From Porogramme epimiltina (taxonomy: Eukaryota > Basidiomycota > Agaricomycetes > Polyporales > Polyporaceae), in the NCBI GenBank assembly GCA_900155495.1, contig FTLJ01000455.1, positions 1 through 64,000 on the forward strand: a DNA stretch of 64,000 nt. Direction: 5' to 3'. Each line of letters begins with the position of its first letter. Within the stretch, counting starts at the first letter, position 1. This document shows, in pieces, positions 46,826-58,299 of the stretch. The notes below the pieces were generated by a model. That model worked only from the letters and a program-made list of their open reading frames with translations. It did no database searches and had not been told where the DNA came from. Position numbers and translations under genes: made by a program.

Positions 46826-48229
46826 TGTCCAAGATGTAGAAGAGGGAGGAGGCGTAAATATGAGCAGCGGAGCGCGTGGTAAGTGATGCGAGGTGGGGTC
46901 CACCGACAAGGAACCGTTAACGGGGGACCGAACCTTTTAAACCTCTCTGTGGGCGCCCTTGTTCGTAATGTGACAGATTGGAAAGTGAGAATTAATGCGT
47001 TTGCCGGAACCCAAATCTAAGGGGGTTCTAGCGTATCCATGAGGTCACACGCCTGAGTCAGAATAGGGTTAGGGAGCGATAATGGACCAGATACCTGGTA
47101 ACGTCAATAACCCTAAATGGGCGAACGGCGACGCTAGGTCCGAGACGTCTTGAGGCCATGGTGGGAAACACCCTTCGCCGTATTTGATGCTTCCGAGAGA
47201 CATTTGGATGGCCTCGGCCTTGGACGCCACTCATGGGACCCAATGAGCGGGCATAGCGCGCTGGCGGCTAAAGGTGGGTGTGATTCTAAGAAAATACGTA
47301 CAACTAGAGGGGAAAGTGGACGCACCGAAAGCAGTAAAAGTACATACAATAAAGCGCTTCCCAGGGTCCGGGGTGCCTGTTACTCTAATCTGATGTGTAA
47401 AGGTCACACGGACCAACATGTTAAAAACTGAACTTTGACGAATCGCAAGAACATGCTCTTCAGGCTGTTCATTAACTTGCATATACTCGAAACGCGATCC
47501 CCGAGTGAGACCCCAGACAAACCTTATAATAAGAACCGTACCTGAGATCGTAATCGACATCATGTCCGCCATGCTTGACTCTGAGATATGTACACGGTGG
47601 CCGCGAGGTGGTATGGCGTCATTGCCTGTGGCCAAGAACTAGAGGAGCCGCATACGAGTAGTGGAGGTGGAAGGAGCTTGATATCACTCGCACTACATGG
47701 ACAGAGGGTGCTTCAAGCAGTAAAACGGGAACTCCAGCCGGTCAAATATCTAACTAGACACGGTGAGATCGCCTCTAGATCTGGCATGCCAGGGACGGAG
47801 GTATCGGTGCCGTTGCCAGTCTCCACGCTTGCACAGTAGACAGATCATCACCGATGTCGCTCGGCGGTTGCATCACAAGGCGGAGACTCAGAAGGGCACG
47901 AGGATGTGATGAAAGTTTGCGTCGGGGGTAGACACGACGTCCACGGAGGCTGAACGAGACATACCTGCGCAGGCGCCAGGAGACATGCGCGCTTGTTAGC
48001 CGGGGAACGTGACCGTAACGCATCGCCGTGCGGCGCGAGATCGTGGGAAGGATCTTTGTCGCTGGTGGCCTCGGCCAGTTGTCTCCCCTTCACGCGCACG
48101 TTTTGGGCTCCTTTCTCAGCTCCTCAGACCTTCTCGTTATCTCCGGTCTGAGCCACATCCGTTTTCCCTTTGTTGTACTGACTATATCGGCGCATTCAGG
48201 TGCACACGTATCCCTGGAGCAGGAGCGTA
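46826..48229. other. Intergenic region between small gene A and RIM20
   Basis: 1.4 kb between divergently read genes. The minus-strand TATA-like element of gene A sits at about 46935-46943. Two adjacent TTAGGG-type hexamers occur near 47067 (agggttaggg). Minus-strand frames at 47231-47635 and 47848-48023 could be exons of something but do not splice into a family I know. A CT-rich stretch at 48080-48190 precedes RIM20. Confidence 0.35.
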
Positions 48230-51200
48230 ATGCCCAACCAACTCTCAATTCCGTTCAAGAGGACATACACCGTCCCCATCCGGGATGCCGTCCGGGACTA
48301 CATCCTTGCCCACCATACCGACACCCACCCGGATGCGTACAGGTGGGATGTCGGTCAGTGGGAGAAGCTCCGCGCCGAAGCCGTGAGCGGCGTCGTCCAC
48401 GTCGATCGCGTGAAAGCATTGATCAGGTATGATTACGCCAGAGTCTCCCTCGTTTTGCGAGCTGCTCATTTTCTAAAGCTACCACGCACAGCTAGTGTTC
48501 ATCCTCACAAAGCTCCCATCTGATGTCCGTCGCACGCCGTTCCTCTTTGGCTTATTTGATTTATCCTGCTCCGTACAGATCGGCCTTGAAATTCCATATG
48601 CGCCGGCGTTCAACAGTGCAGCGGTACCCGAGGCGCACAGGAGCTTGGTCTTCGACCGTGCAGGCGTCCTATTCAACATCGCCGCTTTGTACTCTCAGCT
48701 CGCCGCCTCCGAGGATCGCTCTACTCCTCACGGTCTAAAACAGGCTATCAAGTTCTGTCAGGTGAACATGCCTCTGATCACAAAACTACGCGCCGAATCG
48801 TACTCACAGCCTTGCACAGAGCTCAGCGGGGACCCTGAGTTATCTATCCTCAACTGTCGTTTCTTTGCTGCAGACATCACTGGCGCCAGAAGAGCTCCCT
48901 TCCAACCTCACAGGGCCGTTCCTCCGAAGTTTAGAACAGCTGATGCTCGCCCAGGCTCAGGAATGTGTCTGGCAGAGGGCCGTAATGGGCGAGCACTTCC
49001 GTAACATTCCGTAGTGGGGTTTGTCCTTATACAGTTTTATTACGCAGACAACTACAAGAACGGCCTGATCGCGAAGCTCGCTGTGAAGGTGCGCCCGAGC
49101 TAGGCATCACACCTCCCTCCTCGAAGCATTCGAAGCTCATTGACGCCCAATAGGTTGCTGCGTTCTATAGCGCTGCCGTAGATCTGGCCAGAAATGATGC
49201 TTCTCATACGGACCCCTTCCCCTCAGTCTGTTTCATGTTGGCGCTTCCAAATGAAAAGAAGTTGATGCCTTTCCACAGTCGTGGCTCGCTCATATGAAGA
49301 CGAAATTATTTCATTTTCGGGCCGCGGCGCAATACCGGAAGAGTTTAGAAGACCTCGAGAATAACAAGTGCGTGCGCCGTACTGTTCTCCCTTGATTTTG
49401 GAAACTCGAAATTAATTTGCTGTGGCTAGATATGGCCACGAGGTGGCGCGCCTTGCAGAAGCTCAAAGTTTGGCGAAAGATGGGTACGACGTCGCGCGCC
49501 GCGGTGGGACCGCGCCCGCTGTTCAACAAGACATCAAGGTAATGTTCATAAACTCCGGTGCTCCCGACTTCCTGGCAGGGACTAACAATATAACATTAGT
49601 CTCTTCTCGACATTGTTCAGAAGAATATCGTTCGGGCGGAGCGGGATAACGATCTTATTTACCACCAGGATGTTCCGCCCGCCACTGCCCTTCCTCCGAT
49701 ACCGGAGGTGGCGATGGCACAATCTTTAGTGGAACCGGGGCTACAGGACCCAAAGACTGTCGTAGGAGCCGACGGTGTTATTTTCGGCGAACTGCTCGGA
49801 TGGGGTGCTCGCCTTGCTATTGGTGAGCCCTGTCCTCCAAATAACTTTCTACCGATTTTCTCATACCAAATTTTGTAGAAATTTACCGGGACAGAAGACA
49901 GAATTGGATCACGGAAGAGGTCACCGAACGCATTCGGCGCTTAGATGACGCCATTGCTAGGTACGCTTCTACGCCAGACTCTGGGAAGCCGTCTCTCTTG
50001 ACAGAATGGTCGCGCCTGTTTCTATGACAGCACACTCGAATCATTGAACCTTCCCTCGGCACTCGACGCTCTGGACAGGCCTATCGGCTTACCTCCCAGC
50101 CTGGTCAAAAAGGCCGAGGAGGTCAGACTCGACAGCGGCCCTGACCGTATAGAAACGACCATCAATGACGTTCAAGCACTTGCAAAACATAATACGGACC
50201 TCCTTGATGAGGCGAGCTTCCTATTTCTGGACGTGGCTGATCGTCCATCACTTGACCACAGCTGACATGATACGACCCAGGCCATGGACATCCTTGATCA
50301 AGAGGCGGACGAGGATGAGGCGTTCCGCGAGAGCCACCCGGATTTGGATCGGCCTGCGTCATACGAAGCAAATCGTGACCTTATCGTCAAAGAACAGCGC
50401 TTCCGCGCTGTGCTCCAGCAGGCACTTGACAGCGACGAAGTCGTCCGTCAAAAGTGGGATGAGTGGGGTGAGAACATCACGCAGCTCACCTGGCCTGAGG
50501 TGAGCGAACCGGGAACCCCTCCAAACACGATCTTTCCCCCGTGATGTCCGCGCCCGAAGATGTGGCTAACTTCTCTGTCCAGGGCGACCTTGAGAACTCC
50601 GTGCCTTCCTCGACTACCTCCGCCGCAGCACCTGGTTCGCAACCGGGTGCTCTCGATCCGACGCGCGCGCACGCACGGGTCCTGCGCGCCCATCTTGAGA
50701 AGCTGGACGACATGTCGAAATCCCGCGGGGAACTAGCGGCGCGCGTCGACAGGCTCGCCGCCGCGGACGATATCACGCCACGGATCCTCAAAGCCGCGGC
50801 GGGAATGGAACAGTGGGTGAACGTGCAGCCGGCGATGTTCGAGGACATCCTGGACGCGGAGCTCGCCAAATTCGAGAGGTTCCGCTCTCAGCTAAAGGAG
50901 GATGAGAAGAAGCAACAGGAGCTCCTGAAGGCCGTTCGGGTGAGAAGCTCCCGTCCCTGAGCATGGAACCTTTCACCCGATGTCCCAAGCGTCTCGCTCC
51001 CCGTCTTCCATACGAGGCTAGACTGACACTCTTTTCTTCGTGAATCTGCGCTTCGCGGGTTCCTAGGACCGCCACGCTCAGTTTGTACGATCGAGGAAGG
51101 AAGATACCATCGTACACGAGCGAGAAATTGCTCTACAAGCCATGGACTTAGCGTATCACAAATACAAGGAGATCATGCGCAATCTCGAAGAGGGTCTCAA

Positions 51201-51677
51201 GGTCAGTTTTCCACCACCGAAAATGTGTTATCCTACTAATCTCACGGCCAACCCTGTCACACTAGTTCTATAACGACCTCGTCGTGATCCTTTCGCAATT
51301 TAGGGATACCTGCAAAGACTGGGTCACAATGCGCCGGTACGAGATTAGGTCCGTCGAAAGTGGCTTATCCGCAGTCAGCTATCGATCGAGCACCAGCTGA
51401 CCATCGCTGCCGTCGGCACGGCTTCTCCAGCTCACTGGCCAGCGCCCTCGAGTCAATGAACATCTCCGATCAGCCCCATCCCGCATCGGCGTCAGCGGAA
51501 GCCGGCCCACCCACACCGGACTCCTACACGTCGGTGACCCCGCCCCCACTAACTTCGAATACAGGGATGCGGGGCGTCTCTTATGATCTACCACCTCCAG
51601 ATTCGGACGAGTGGGAGGTCATGGCTATGCCTCCAGCTCCGAAGAGCGCAAAGAAGAAGGCCACAATGCAGCGGTAG
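48230..51677 (+). CDS. RIM20: pH-response adaptor Rim20/PalA (BRO1-domain protein)
   Basis: ATG at 48230 (PNQLSIPFKRTYTVPIRDAV); an in-frame ATG at 48200 is possible. Stop TAG at 51675-51677. Introns join AL.IR/SYHAQLVFILTKLPSD/IGLEIPYAPAFNSAAVP, then SLVFDRAGVLFNIAALYSQL, TSLAPEELPSNLTGPFLRSL, DNYKNGLIAKLAVK/VAAFYSA and YGHEVARLAEAQSLAKDGYD, a typical BRO1 domain. The second half is the coiled V-shaped domain (DILDQEADEDEAFRESHPDL, RVLRAHLEKLDDMSKSRGEL, FERFRSQLKEDEKKQQELLK). The tail is Pro/Ser-rich and carries no obvious YPxL. Known for the family: binds Snf7/Vps32 and YPxL motifs of Rim101/PacC so that Rim13/PalB can cleave it at alkaline pH. The PalA-type N-terminus favours Rim20 over Bro1/Vps31. 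Confidence 0.92.
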
Positions 51678-52226
51678 GACGTGCGGCGCTTTTCATACGG
51701 GCCACCTACGTCTTGATAGCGAGAGGAGGGGATGTGGAGCAGAGGATGTTGACGCTCATGTACCTGTAGTATGAGCTCGATTTACACATGTTGTAGCAAT
51801 AGATGTATATCGGAATCTTTCGTTGACTCATGAGCGGTACCGCGGTACCGCGGCGCCAATTGCACGTGGAACCTGACACTGGTTTGCTACTTCTTTGTAC
51901 TGGCCTCCCATTGCCCTCGGCACTATTTGTATAGCATCTACAGCCGTCTCTTCCAGCAGAAGCTAGTTCCTAACCCGTGCCTCTCCGCTGGACCTGAAAG
52001 GTGCACGGTGTGGCCTTGCCTCCGTGCTCACAGCTGTGCCCCACTGCGGCGCCCGTGTCAGTCTATAGGTAGGTATCAAGCGCGCACCGCCGCAGAGCAC
52101 TGCCTCTTGTAGCTCAAAAGCATCTTATACGTTCGCCACTTCACCTCTGCACCATCGACCACCTCCTGGTCCTCAACACCCGCTTCTACGTACCATACAT
52201 CTCATCTGAAATCACCACCAGCCACC
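51678..52226. promoter_or_regulatory. Intergenic region with palindrome cluster and E-box
   Basis: 549 bp between RIM20 and the DM9 gene. It contains an 18-bp perfect palindrome at 51834-51851 (two GGTACC cores around a central CGCG), followed by GGCGCC, CAATTG and CACGTG (51863-51868). A C/T-rich leader (52140-52226) ends in gccaccATGg. Confidence 0.5.
51834..51851. repeat. 18-bp perfect palindrome GCGGTACC/GC-type
   Basis: The sequence gcggtaccgcggtaccgc equals its own reverse complement. It can be read as two overlapping half-palindromes centred on GGTACC and could bind a dimeric regulator. It lies about 375 bp upstream of the DM9 gene ATG. Confidence 0.6.
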
Positions 52227-53032
52227 ATGGGTCACGGACGCCGCCGCAGCGACTCTTCATCTTCCTCATCCTCGTCCTCGTCCTCCGGCTCGGAGAAGAA
52301 GTTCAAGAAGGATAAAAAGGACAAGAAAGACAAGAAAGACAAGGCCGGCGCATCCACTCACGGCTTCCCCACTGCCCCGCAGATGCCCCTCATGCCGCAC
52401 AGTATGCCCTCCATCCCCGGCATGCCTATCCCCGGCGGTGCGCACGGTGGCGCCGCGCACCCCGCCTCCCGCGGCCCCTCCCCCGCGCCGCCTCCCTACT
52501 CCGGCAGCGCCGCCCAGGCCGCGCCCCCGTCGGGCTTCCGCGTCCCGCTGAGCAGCGGCACGCCGTTCCCGCAGCAGCAGGCGGGCGCGCCCGCCGCGTA
52601 CGACGGACAGCTGCCCGTCTACCTCGGGAGCGCGCTCTTCGAGCGCTCGGTGCACCCATGCAAGATCATCCCGTCCTTCGAGCCCCCGCCGCGCGTCTCG
52701 TTCGGCGGGCGCGAGCAGGACCACCACGGGCGGTACGACCTCCTCCCGTTCGACCCCAACACGATGGTCTGGGTCCCCACGAGCGGCGGGCACATCCCGC
52801 CGGGCGCGCGGCCCATCGAGGGCGGGTTCGAGGAGGGCGGCGAGAAGCTGTACCATGCCCTCGCCCAGGTCAACGGAGTGATGGTGCCCGGGAAGACTGG
52901 CGCACACTTGGTGAGTGCGGGACAGCCGTTCGCGGGTGCGTGGGTACTGATCGGAGCGCGCGATGACAGGGCGCAGCGAATGTGCCGTACGGCGGGCAGG
53001 AGCACGTCGTTGAGCACTACCAGATCTTGTGA
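52227..53032 (+). CDS. DM9-repeat (DUF3421-like) protein with Ser and Lys/Asp N-terminal tracts
   Basis: ATG at 52227 in a perfect Kozak context. The N-terminus is GHGRRRSDSSSSSS with a long serine run, then KKDKKDKKDKKDK repeats and a Pro/Met/Gly-rich linker (MPSIPGMPIPGGAHGG). The C-terminal half is two DM9-like units: TMVWVPTSGGHIPPGARPIE, GEKLYHALAQVNGVMVPGKT, and after an intron (52911 to about 52968) GAANVPYGGQEHVVEHYQIL. The stop is TGA at 53030-53032. A GTGAGC donor overlaps the stop, and splicing to the acceptor at about 53088 would swap the end for LCWR. DM9 domains bind mannose in some animal lectins and are found in natterin-like proteins; the fungal role is not known. The basic tract suggests nucleic-acid or phosphate binding, as inference. 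Confidence 0.85.
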
Positions 53033-53436
53033 GCACTAGAGCACGACGAGCTTTCCCATGTCAACCTTCTAATTAAATGTGCCTTGCAGGTGCTGGCGCT
53101 GAACCTGAGTGATGGACAACGTCTAGAAAGGCAGTCCCCAACGAAGATGTAAGGAATATCGACCCCCAGTGACCGCAGAGTTCAGACCCTATTTGTTGTG
53201 AAGTTGTCCAGGAAATTGATATATTGGATGTACAATGGCTTTCCCCGCATCATAAATAACAATGTTATCGTACCAGATTCAAAGGACCTTGTGCGCCAGT
53301 ACGCCGTGGCTATGAACAACTAGGCACTTCTGACAACGGGCCTTGCTCATCCTAACGACGCCGTACACGCCCTCGCCACGATCTTGGTGCGGAACTCGGC
53401 TAACGATCCCCGAAAATATCGGTACACGAGGATCTG
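53033..53436. other. Convergent 3' region of the DM9 and WLM genes
   Basis: 404 bp with AT-rich 3' UTR-like sequence (53140-53280, including aataaca). No coding signal beyond a possible alternative last exon of the DM9 gene at about 53089. Confidence 0.4.
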
Positions 53437-55755
53437 TCAAACGCTGTGCCCGACCCACACGGATTCGCCTCGAGGCGTAGCACACACAGAACATGCCAGG
53501 TGTACAGGCTCGTTGACCCTTGAAATGAAACCCACTCTCGATTAGCCGAAACCATGTAGAAACAGATGGCGTAAAAAAGGGTGGACTTACAGAGTGCACG
53601 CTCCGCACGCCCAGGAACCGTCAGGGCTAGACGCCTCGGGGGAAGTCGGAATACCCGTACTCGATGTGTTGCCCTCCGCACTAGACGTCGAAGCAGCATC
53701 AGGCCGAGGCCGCTGAGCGGAATTCGACCCCGAGCGCGAGGCCGCGAGCGTGCCGCCGAGTCGTCGCCCCCCGGAAAGACCCAGGGACTCCCTCTTCCTT
53801 GCATCCATTTCGTCTCTCGCTAGGGACCCAAATGGTGTCTTCGTTTCGGCCGCAACCTTCCGCTGCGAACCCCCCGTGGTCTGCCGCCTCAGAGAAGGAG
53901 GGGCTCGGCCGCCTCGATGAGGTGCACCCGAGCCACTGGGACCTGCCCGCGATTCGTCGGGGTTTCCCGGTGGCGGTCCTTGACCCTGGTCGCTGAGGCC
54001 GCCTATGCCGCTAGCGTTGAAATAATTAAATCTCCCGGAGCTTGCAACGGGTGCAGTAGCTGTGCCTCCGCGAGGAAGTCGCTGGACGTCGCATAAGTGC
54101 GTGCGAGTGTCTTCATCATCGTCGGAAGAAATCTCTATCGTCTCCGAGGAGACTTCCTTTCCTTTATTGATGCTTTCCCGGCCCAATGAGGTGCGTTGGT
54201 GGGACTCCTCGGAGGGCGCGTCGGAGCCAGACGCTGTTGTGGGGAAGATGAACTCAGACGAGTAATCGAGCTGCCAGTTCTTCATCCCCTCCAATTCCAC
54301 CTGGTCCGCGGACTCGAGCATCGCCCGCCGACGTTCCTGATCGGTTTCTGCGACCACATCGAATTCCATATCTTCGGGGTCCGACTCATCGCCCTTCGGC
54401 GACGAGTCCTCCCCTAGGTCATCTGCGTGCATGTCGTAAAGCCGTGTAACTCGTCGTCGTGAGCGTGTCCATACCTAGAATGCATTTTCCACTTAAGGCT
54501 AACAGACGGCGCTCTGCCGCTAGCGCGCGCTCCTCCCGGGCGCGTTTACTGCAGAACCGGCGCAAACGCCACGTCCCACATGCCCAGGAAGTTTCCGGAA
54601 TCAACACAGGTCGCGGGAGGTGCCAGCGGCGCACGTACCTGGAGGCTTTCTTTTGAAAACCAGAGCCGACTTTCTTCTGATCGTCATCGTCGACATCGTC
54701 ATTTAGCGCCTTTCCTGAGCCGCGGAACAACCCTTGGGCGGTCACGCGAGACCCAGCCTTCCGCCTCTTTATAGTCTGTGGTCCCGTGTTGCGGGAAGGT
54801 CCCGCGTTTTGTCGCCCACCGCGCCTACGGCGGAGGGCCGTGGGCCGTTTGCGGGACTGGGCCCCGCCGCACTGCGGGTGTTCACGTTAGTGGGCTGGTC
54901 CCCGAAGAACGACTCGAACGTTACGTGGCACGAACCATATACTCGGGCAGATTTTCATTATTTGGACACTCACTTCCAATCTTCACAGAATCCACAAGGC
55001 GGTTGCCGGAAGACCAGTAACCTAAAAGATCCTTGGTGAACCTAAATATCAAAAAGACATAAATTAATTACCTACCGTCACCGTAGTACCCTTTACTCTG
55101 TAGCCCCCTTACGTCGCCACGTAGCTTCGTCCAGAGCGCTTGGAAAGCCGGGCCGTGGTTCATGTGCTGTTCGCAACATTCAGATTCGCACACTTGACGT
55201 CTTGACCGCGAGAAATATCCTCACTTTAATGTGGGCAAGCTAACGCCAATGTATAATTAACGTCTCTTGAGGCGAGATTATTTACGGAAACCGCATACCT
55301 CATGACATAGAGTGCTGAGAAGCCAGGACGTGGGTAAGAAATCTCCTCTTGCTCCTCGAAGAACAAGCTCTGGCGCGCATTGGGGTGAGTGACCGCGCGT
55401 GCTTGGACAAGCCCGAAAGAACCCTGGTGAGTATGTGAGTGAAGACGCTTACCGACGACTTCACCGCTATTCCAGTTACGTCCGGCAAACACCATGTTGT
55501 GCTCGTACTATTCGGGGTTCACGTGAGACGGGTTGACGTAACCGGGAGCTGACTATGTATACGGGTACTCACCTCTTCGAAGCTGTTGACCACGAAGCCC
55601 TCCGCTTTCATGACCGGCCGTACTTGCGCGGCAAGGGCTCGTAGGAGCTGCCGGGCGTCCTCTTCCGCTGCGGGGTCAGAAGTCTTGAGCGGCGTGATGA
55701 AATTTATGTGCGGATTGGGGTTGGTTTCGCGCTCGTTGAGCCTTACGTGCACCAT
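53437..55755 (-). CDS. WSS1: Wss1-type WLM-domain DNA-protein-crosslink metalloprotease
   Basis: ATG at 55755 (VHVRLNERETNPNPHINFIT), stop TGA at 53439-53437, about ten exons. The WLM domain is assembled from VRPVMKAEGFVVNSFEE/Y, EHNMVFAGRNWNSGEVV, ELVLRGARGDFLPTSWLLST, LCHE/LAHIK/HMNHGPAFQAL, WTKLRGDVRGLQSKGYYGDG and YWSSGNRLVDSVKIG. The zinc site HExxHxxxxxH is complete once three exons are joined. Downstream are PEYM/CGGAQSRKRP, a VCP-interacting motif of the exact form R-x5-AA-x2-R (R-E-E-R-A-L-A-A-E-R-R), a SUMO-interacting motif ETIEISSDDDED, and a C-terminal RanBP2-type finger W-x-C-x2-C ... N ... C-x2-C. Known for the family: cleaves SUMOylated proteins crosslinked to DNA together with Cdc48. 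Confidence 0.93.
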
Positions 55756-56747
55756 GACCAAGCCTGCAGTATATGGGGATAGACCTTGGACTTGGGATGG
55801 TCGAAAGAGTTAGTATGTGGGTGGTATGGTCTCTACCTCAGTTGTGGTCTCCTGCAAGCTGTGATGTTGAGGCTTGTATGACGTGCGCGCGTGACCGTGT
55901 GCACCATCAACACGAGACATGGTCCTGGCGCTTACTGGATCACCATCCTTTCGTACTCTTGGTGCACACCCCGAGCCACGAGAGGAGCCTAATGGCCATT
56001 GTCCTTCACCGGCTCACCTCTTATCGGATAATTATCGCACGCACACGCTTAATGACCCGCTCTTCCTGCTACACTACGACTGCCACCCTCGACTTGTCAG
56101 CAACAGCTCGCTCGTCAAGCTTTCGAGGCCTGGCTGCGCAACCCTGCAATCGTCTGTTGCGCCCTCGCTTTCTCGATCTATCTGTTGGGGTCAGCAGACC
56201 CGACACCATCCACACGCAGCTCGACGCTGACAGCGCCGGTGTGTCTTGATACACGATGCTCATGGCTGACTCGGTCATGATCACAAATCATATCGGTGAG
56301 CGCCCACTTCTCGCGCTGGGGCCTATTTAAGATGTATTTCACCAAAGATTGTAGAACTTCATTGAAGCTCAGGCGTCTTTCGCCGTAGGTTTACGGGACC
56401 TCCTGGGAACACGGCCAGGGACGCCCTTACATAAGAGTAGTCCGTGTGAGCTGAAAAATAATATCCCCATTATATTGTCTGCGGCCGTAGATGGGGATCT
56501 CTGGCTCGATTCGATCCCCGATCATGGAGATCTCTGGCGGAGTCTCCTTTGCGAAGAGGCGCCTCACTGGTTGTGCTAATAAACCTACGTCCCTCTTCAG
56601 AAACAGTATAAAGGCAAGGTCGAGTCCGCCTCCCACCCCCTTCCCTCACTCCCCTCCCACCCCCGCACACTCGTTGCCCGCTATTCCTCAATGGCACGCG
56701 CGACTCACCCCGTCGTGTACTCGTCCCGCCCCTCCACAAACGCCACC
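55756..56747. promoter_or_regulatory. Divergent intergenic region, TATA box for small gene B
   Basis: About 990 bp between the WLM gene and small gene B. A good TATA box (cagTATAAAGgc) at about 56608-56615 lies about 135 bp before the gene B ATG and is followed by a C-rich leader (56630-56690, ccacccccttccctcactcc). The rest shows no supported gene. Confidence 0.5.
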
Positions 56748-57325
56748 ATGGCCCGTGCCGCGGTTGGTCGCTTCTACATGGTTTTCTAGTACCGCCTAAC
56801 GCTCAGGCTGTCCCTAGCCCGGCTCGACCACTGCACCAACCCCGGCTTCCCCGACGCCCCCTCTTGCAGCCCCTGCCACCCCCGTCGTCCGTACGTCCCT
56901 GCCCTACGTGAGTATATCGTTCCACACCATGTGGATCTCGCGCTGATGCAAGGTCCACTTTGCAGTACCAGGTCTGCCCATATTGCTGTGCTTCCGCCAC
57001 GGCTGGATAGCTGACCCCAGCTCTCTGTGCGCAGGGTCAGCGCGTCGACGTCCAGGTCCGGACCTACATCTGGATCGACGGAACTGTCACCAACGCCGCT
57101 TACTGCAAGGTGCGCTGCCCCCCCCTCTTTCCGTGCGGTTCTCCTCACTTCTCTTCCCCTCTCCGTCCGGGCTGTGCTGGCGCTATGAACGGTGACTGAC
57201 GCCCCCTCCTCCCCCCCTTCCATCAGGAATTCGGAAGCATCATGTTCGAAATCGAATATTATGCGGCGGATGGCTCTTGCCACCGCGGATACTTTCTTCC
57301 CAAGGACGTCCGCGAGCATCAATGA
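56748..57325 (+). CDS. Small unknown protein, paralogue B
   Basis: ATG at 56748 in a perfect Kozak context (cgccaccATGg); an upstream in-frame-free ATG at 56691 is less likely. The 5' exons encode ARAA and a Pro/Ala/Thr-rich segment ending VVRTSLPY; a 6-nt exon (TACCAG) between ttgcag and gtctgc may add YQ. The last two exons are firm: 57035-57109 (75 nt, GQRVDVQVRTYIWIDGTVTN) and 57227-57325 (99 nt, EFGSIMFEIEYYAADGSCHR, ending YFLPKDVREHQ). The final domain aligns without gaps to paralogue A, 29 of 57 positions identical by eye. Function is unknown. Both genes have a proline-rich N-terminus and a TATA-type promoter. Confidence 0.65.
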
Positions 57326-58299
57326 ACGGGCGCCGCGGGGTTTCGCCTTGTCGTCGCCGTTAGGAACAGAAATCGTGTGGAGACGTATGCTTCCTGTCAA
57401 TCTGTACAACTCAATCAATCGCTATCTTCCTCGCTGGAGGGACTTTCTTCTCCGAGACTCTACGCAGCAACGCGAAAGAGTTCCCTTCAGCCCACCTGAT
57501 GAACTCGACGGCCTAGGGCAGCGCCAGATCCTGGGCCGCCCTCGACCTGGGCTGCGTAGCGGGGCGCGCGTCCCCAGAATCCGCCAGCAGGCGGCTCAGT
57601 GCCCCGAGGTCGAAGTCGAAGCCGGATCACAGAAGGGGAGAAGGGGTGACCTTCCACATCCTGACGTGACCACCATGCGACGACCTGCAGGCCTGCGCCT
57701 CTCAGGCTTGGTCAACGCGACCCTGCAATGGCTGTGTCGGCAGCACTGGTGCGCGCAGACGATGCCTTCTGGAATGCGTGCACCCAACCGCGATCAGAGG
57801 CCGCGGAACTGGCGGACTTGGATCTGCTAGGTTCCGAGATTCCGTTCGTAAAGACTCCGCCCAATCCACCCCGGACTATTCCCCACCGCGGTCCGCGCCC
57901 ATGGCCGCGGAGCCGCCCTGTGAGCCCGATCGTGCGAGCGGCGAACGCAGAGATGGTTCAGCGTCGGGTGGAATGGAAACTGGAGAGACTGCGCGGGCCC
58001 CTCCCGAGACGTCCGCCGCCGGGTCACGATGCGTGGGGAAATTTGGGGCGATCAATCATCGGATGCCTCGCGTGGTGGGCGCATCTCGCTCGGGCATAAG
58101 GGAACACAGCGTTGCGGGCACGTCAATGGAACGTACCCGCTCCGAGTCCTGCACACGGCATTGCTACCGACGTCGAGGGCGGACGCTCGCGCGAGGCTCC
58201 CAGGGGTGGCCGCGGGCGGCGTTCGGCAAAAGATTTCTAGAAGACGATTGTTGGATGGTGTTCATCGATCGGGCATCTGCCACTTGTCTTCTAAGTAGC
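57326..58299. other. Intergenic region, no supported gene
   Basis: About 1 kb downstream of small gene B. A plus-strand frame runs 57192-57830 with text such as YLPRWRDFLLRDSTQQRERV but has no recognisable domain, overlaps gene B in another frame, and lacks a clear promoter. I leave it unannotated. Confidence 0.3.

Noticed and set aside
47065..47115. Telomere-like agggttaggg and nearby accctaaa
   Set aside because: Only two hexamers, then a single one; too short to call an interstitial telomere array.
57192..57830. 212-codon plus-strand frame
   Set aside because: Overlaps the last exon of small gene B out of frame, with no domain and no promoter of its own.
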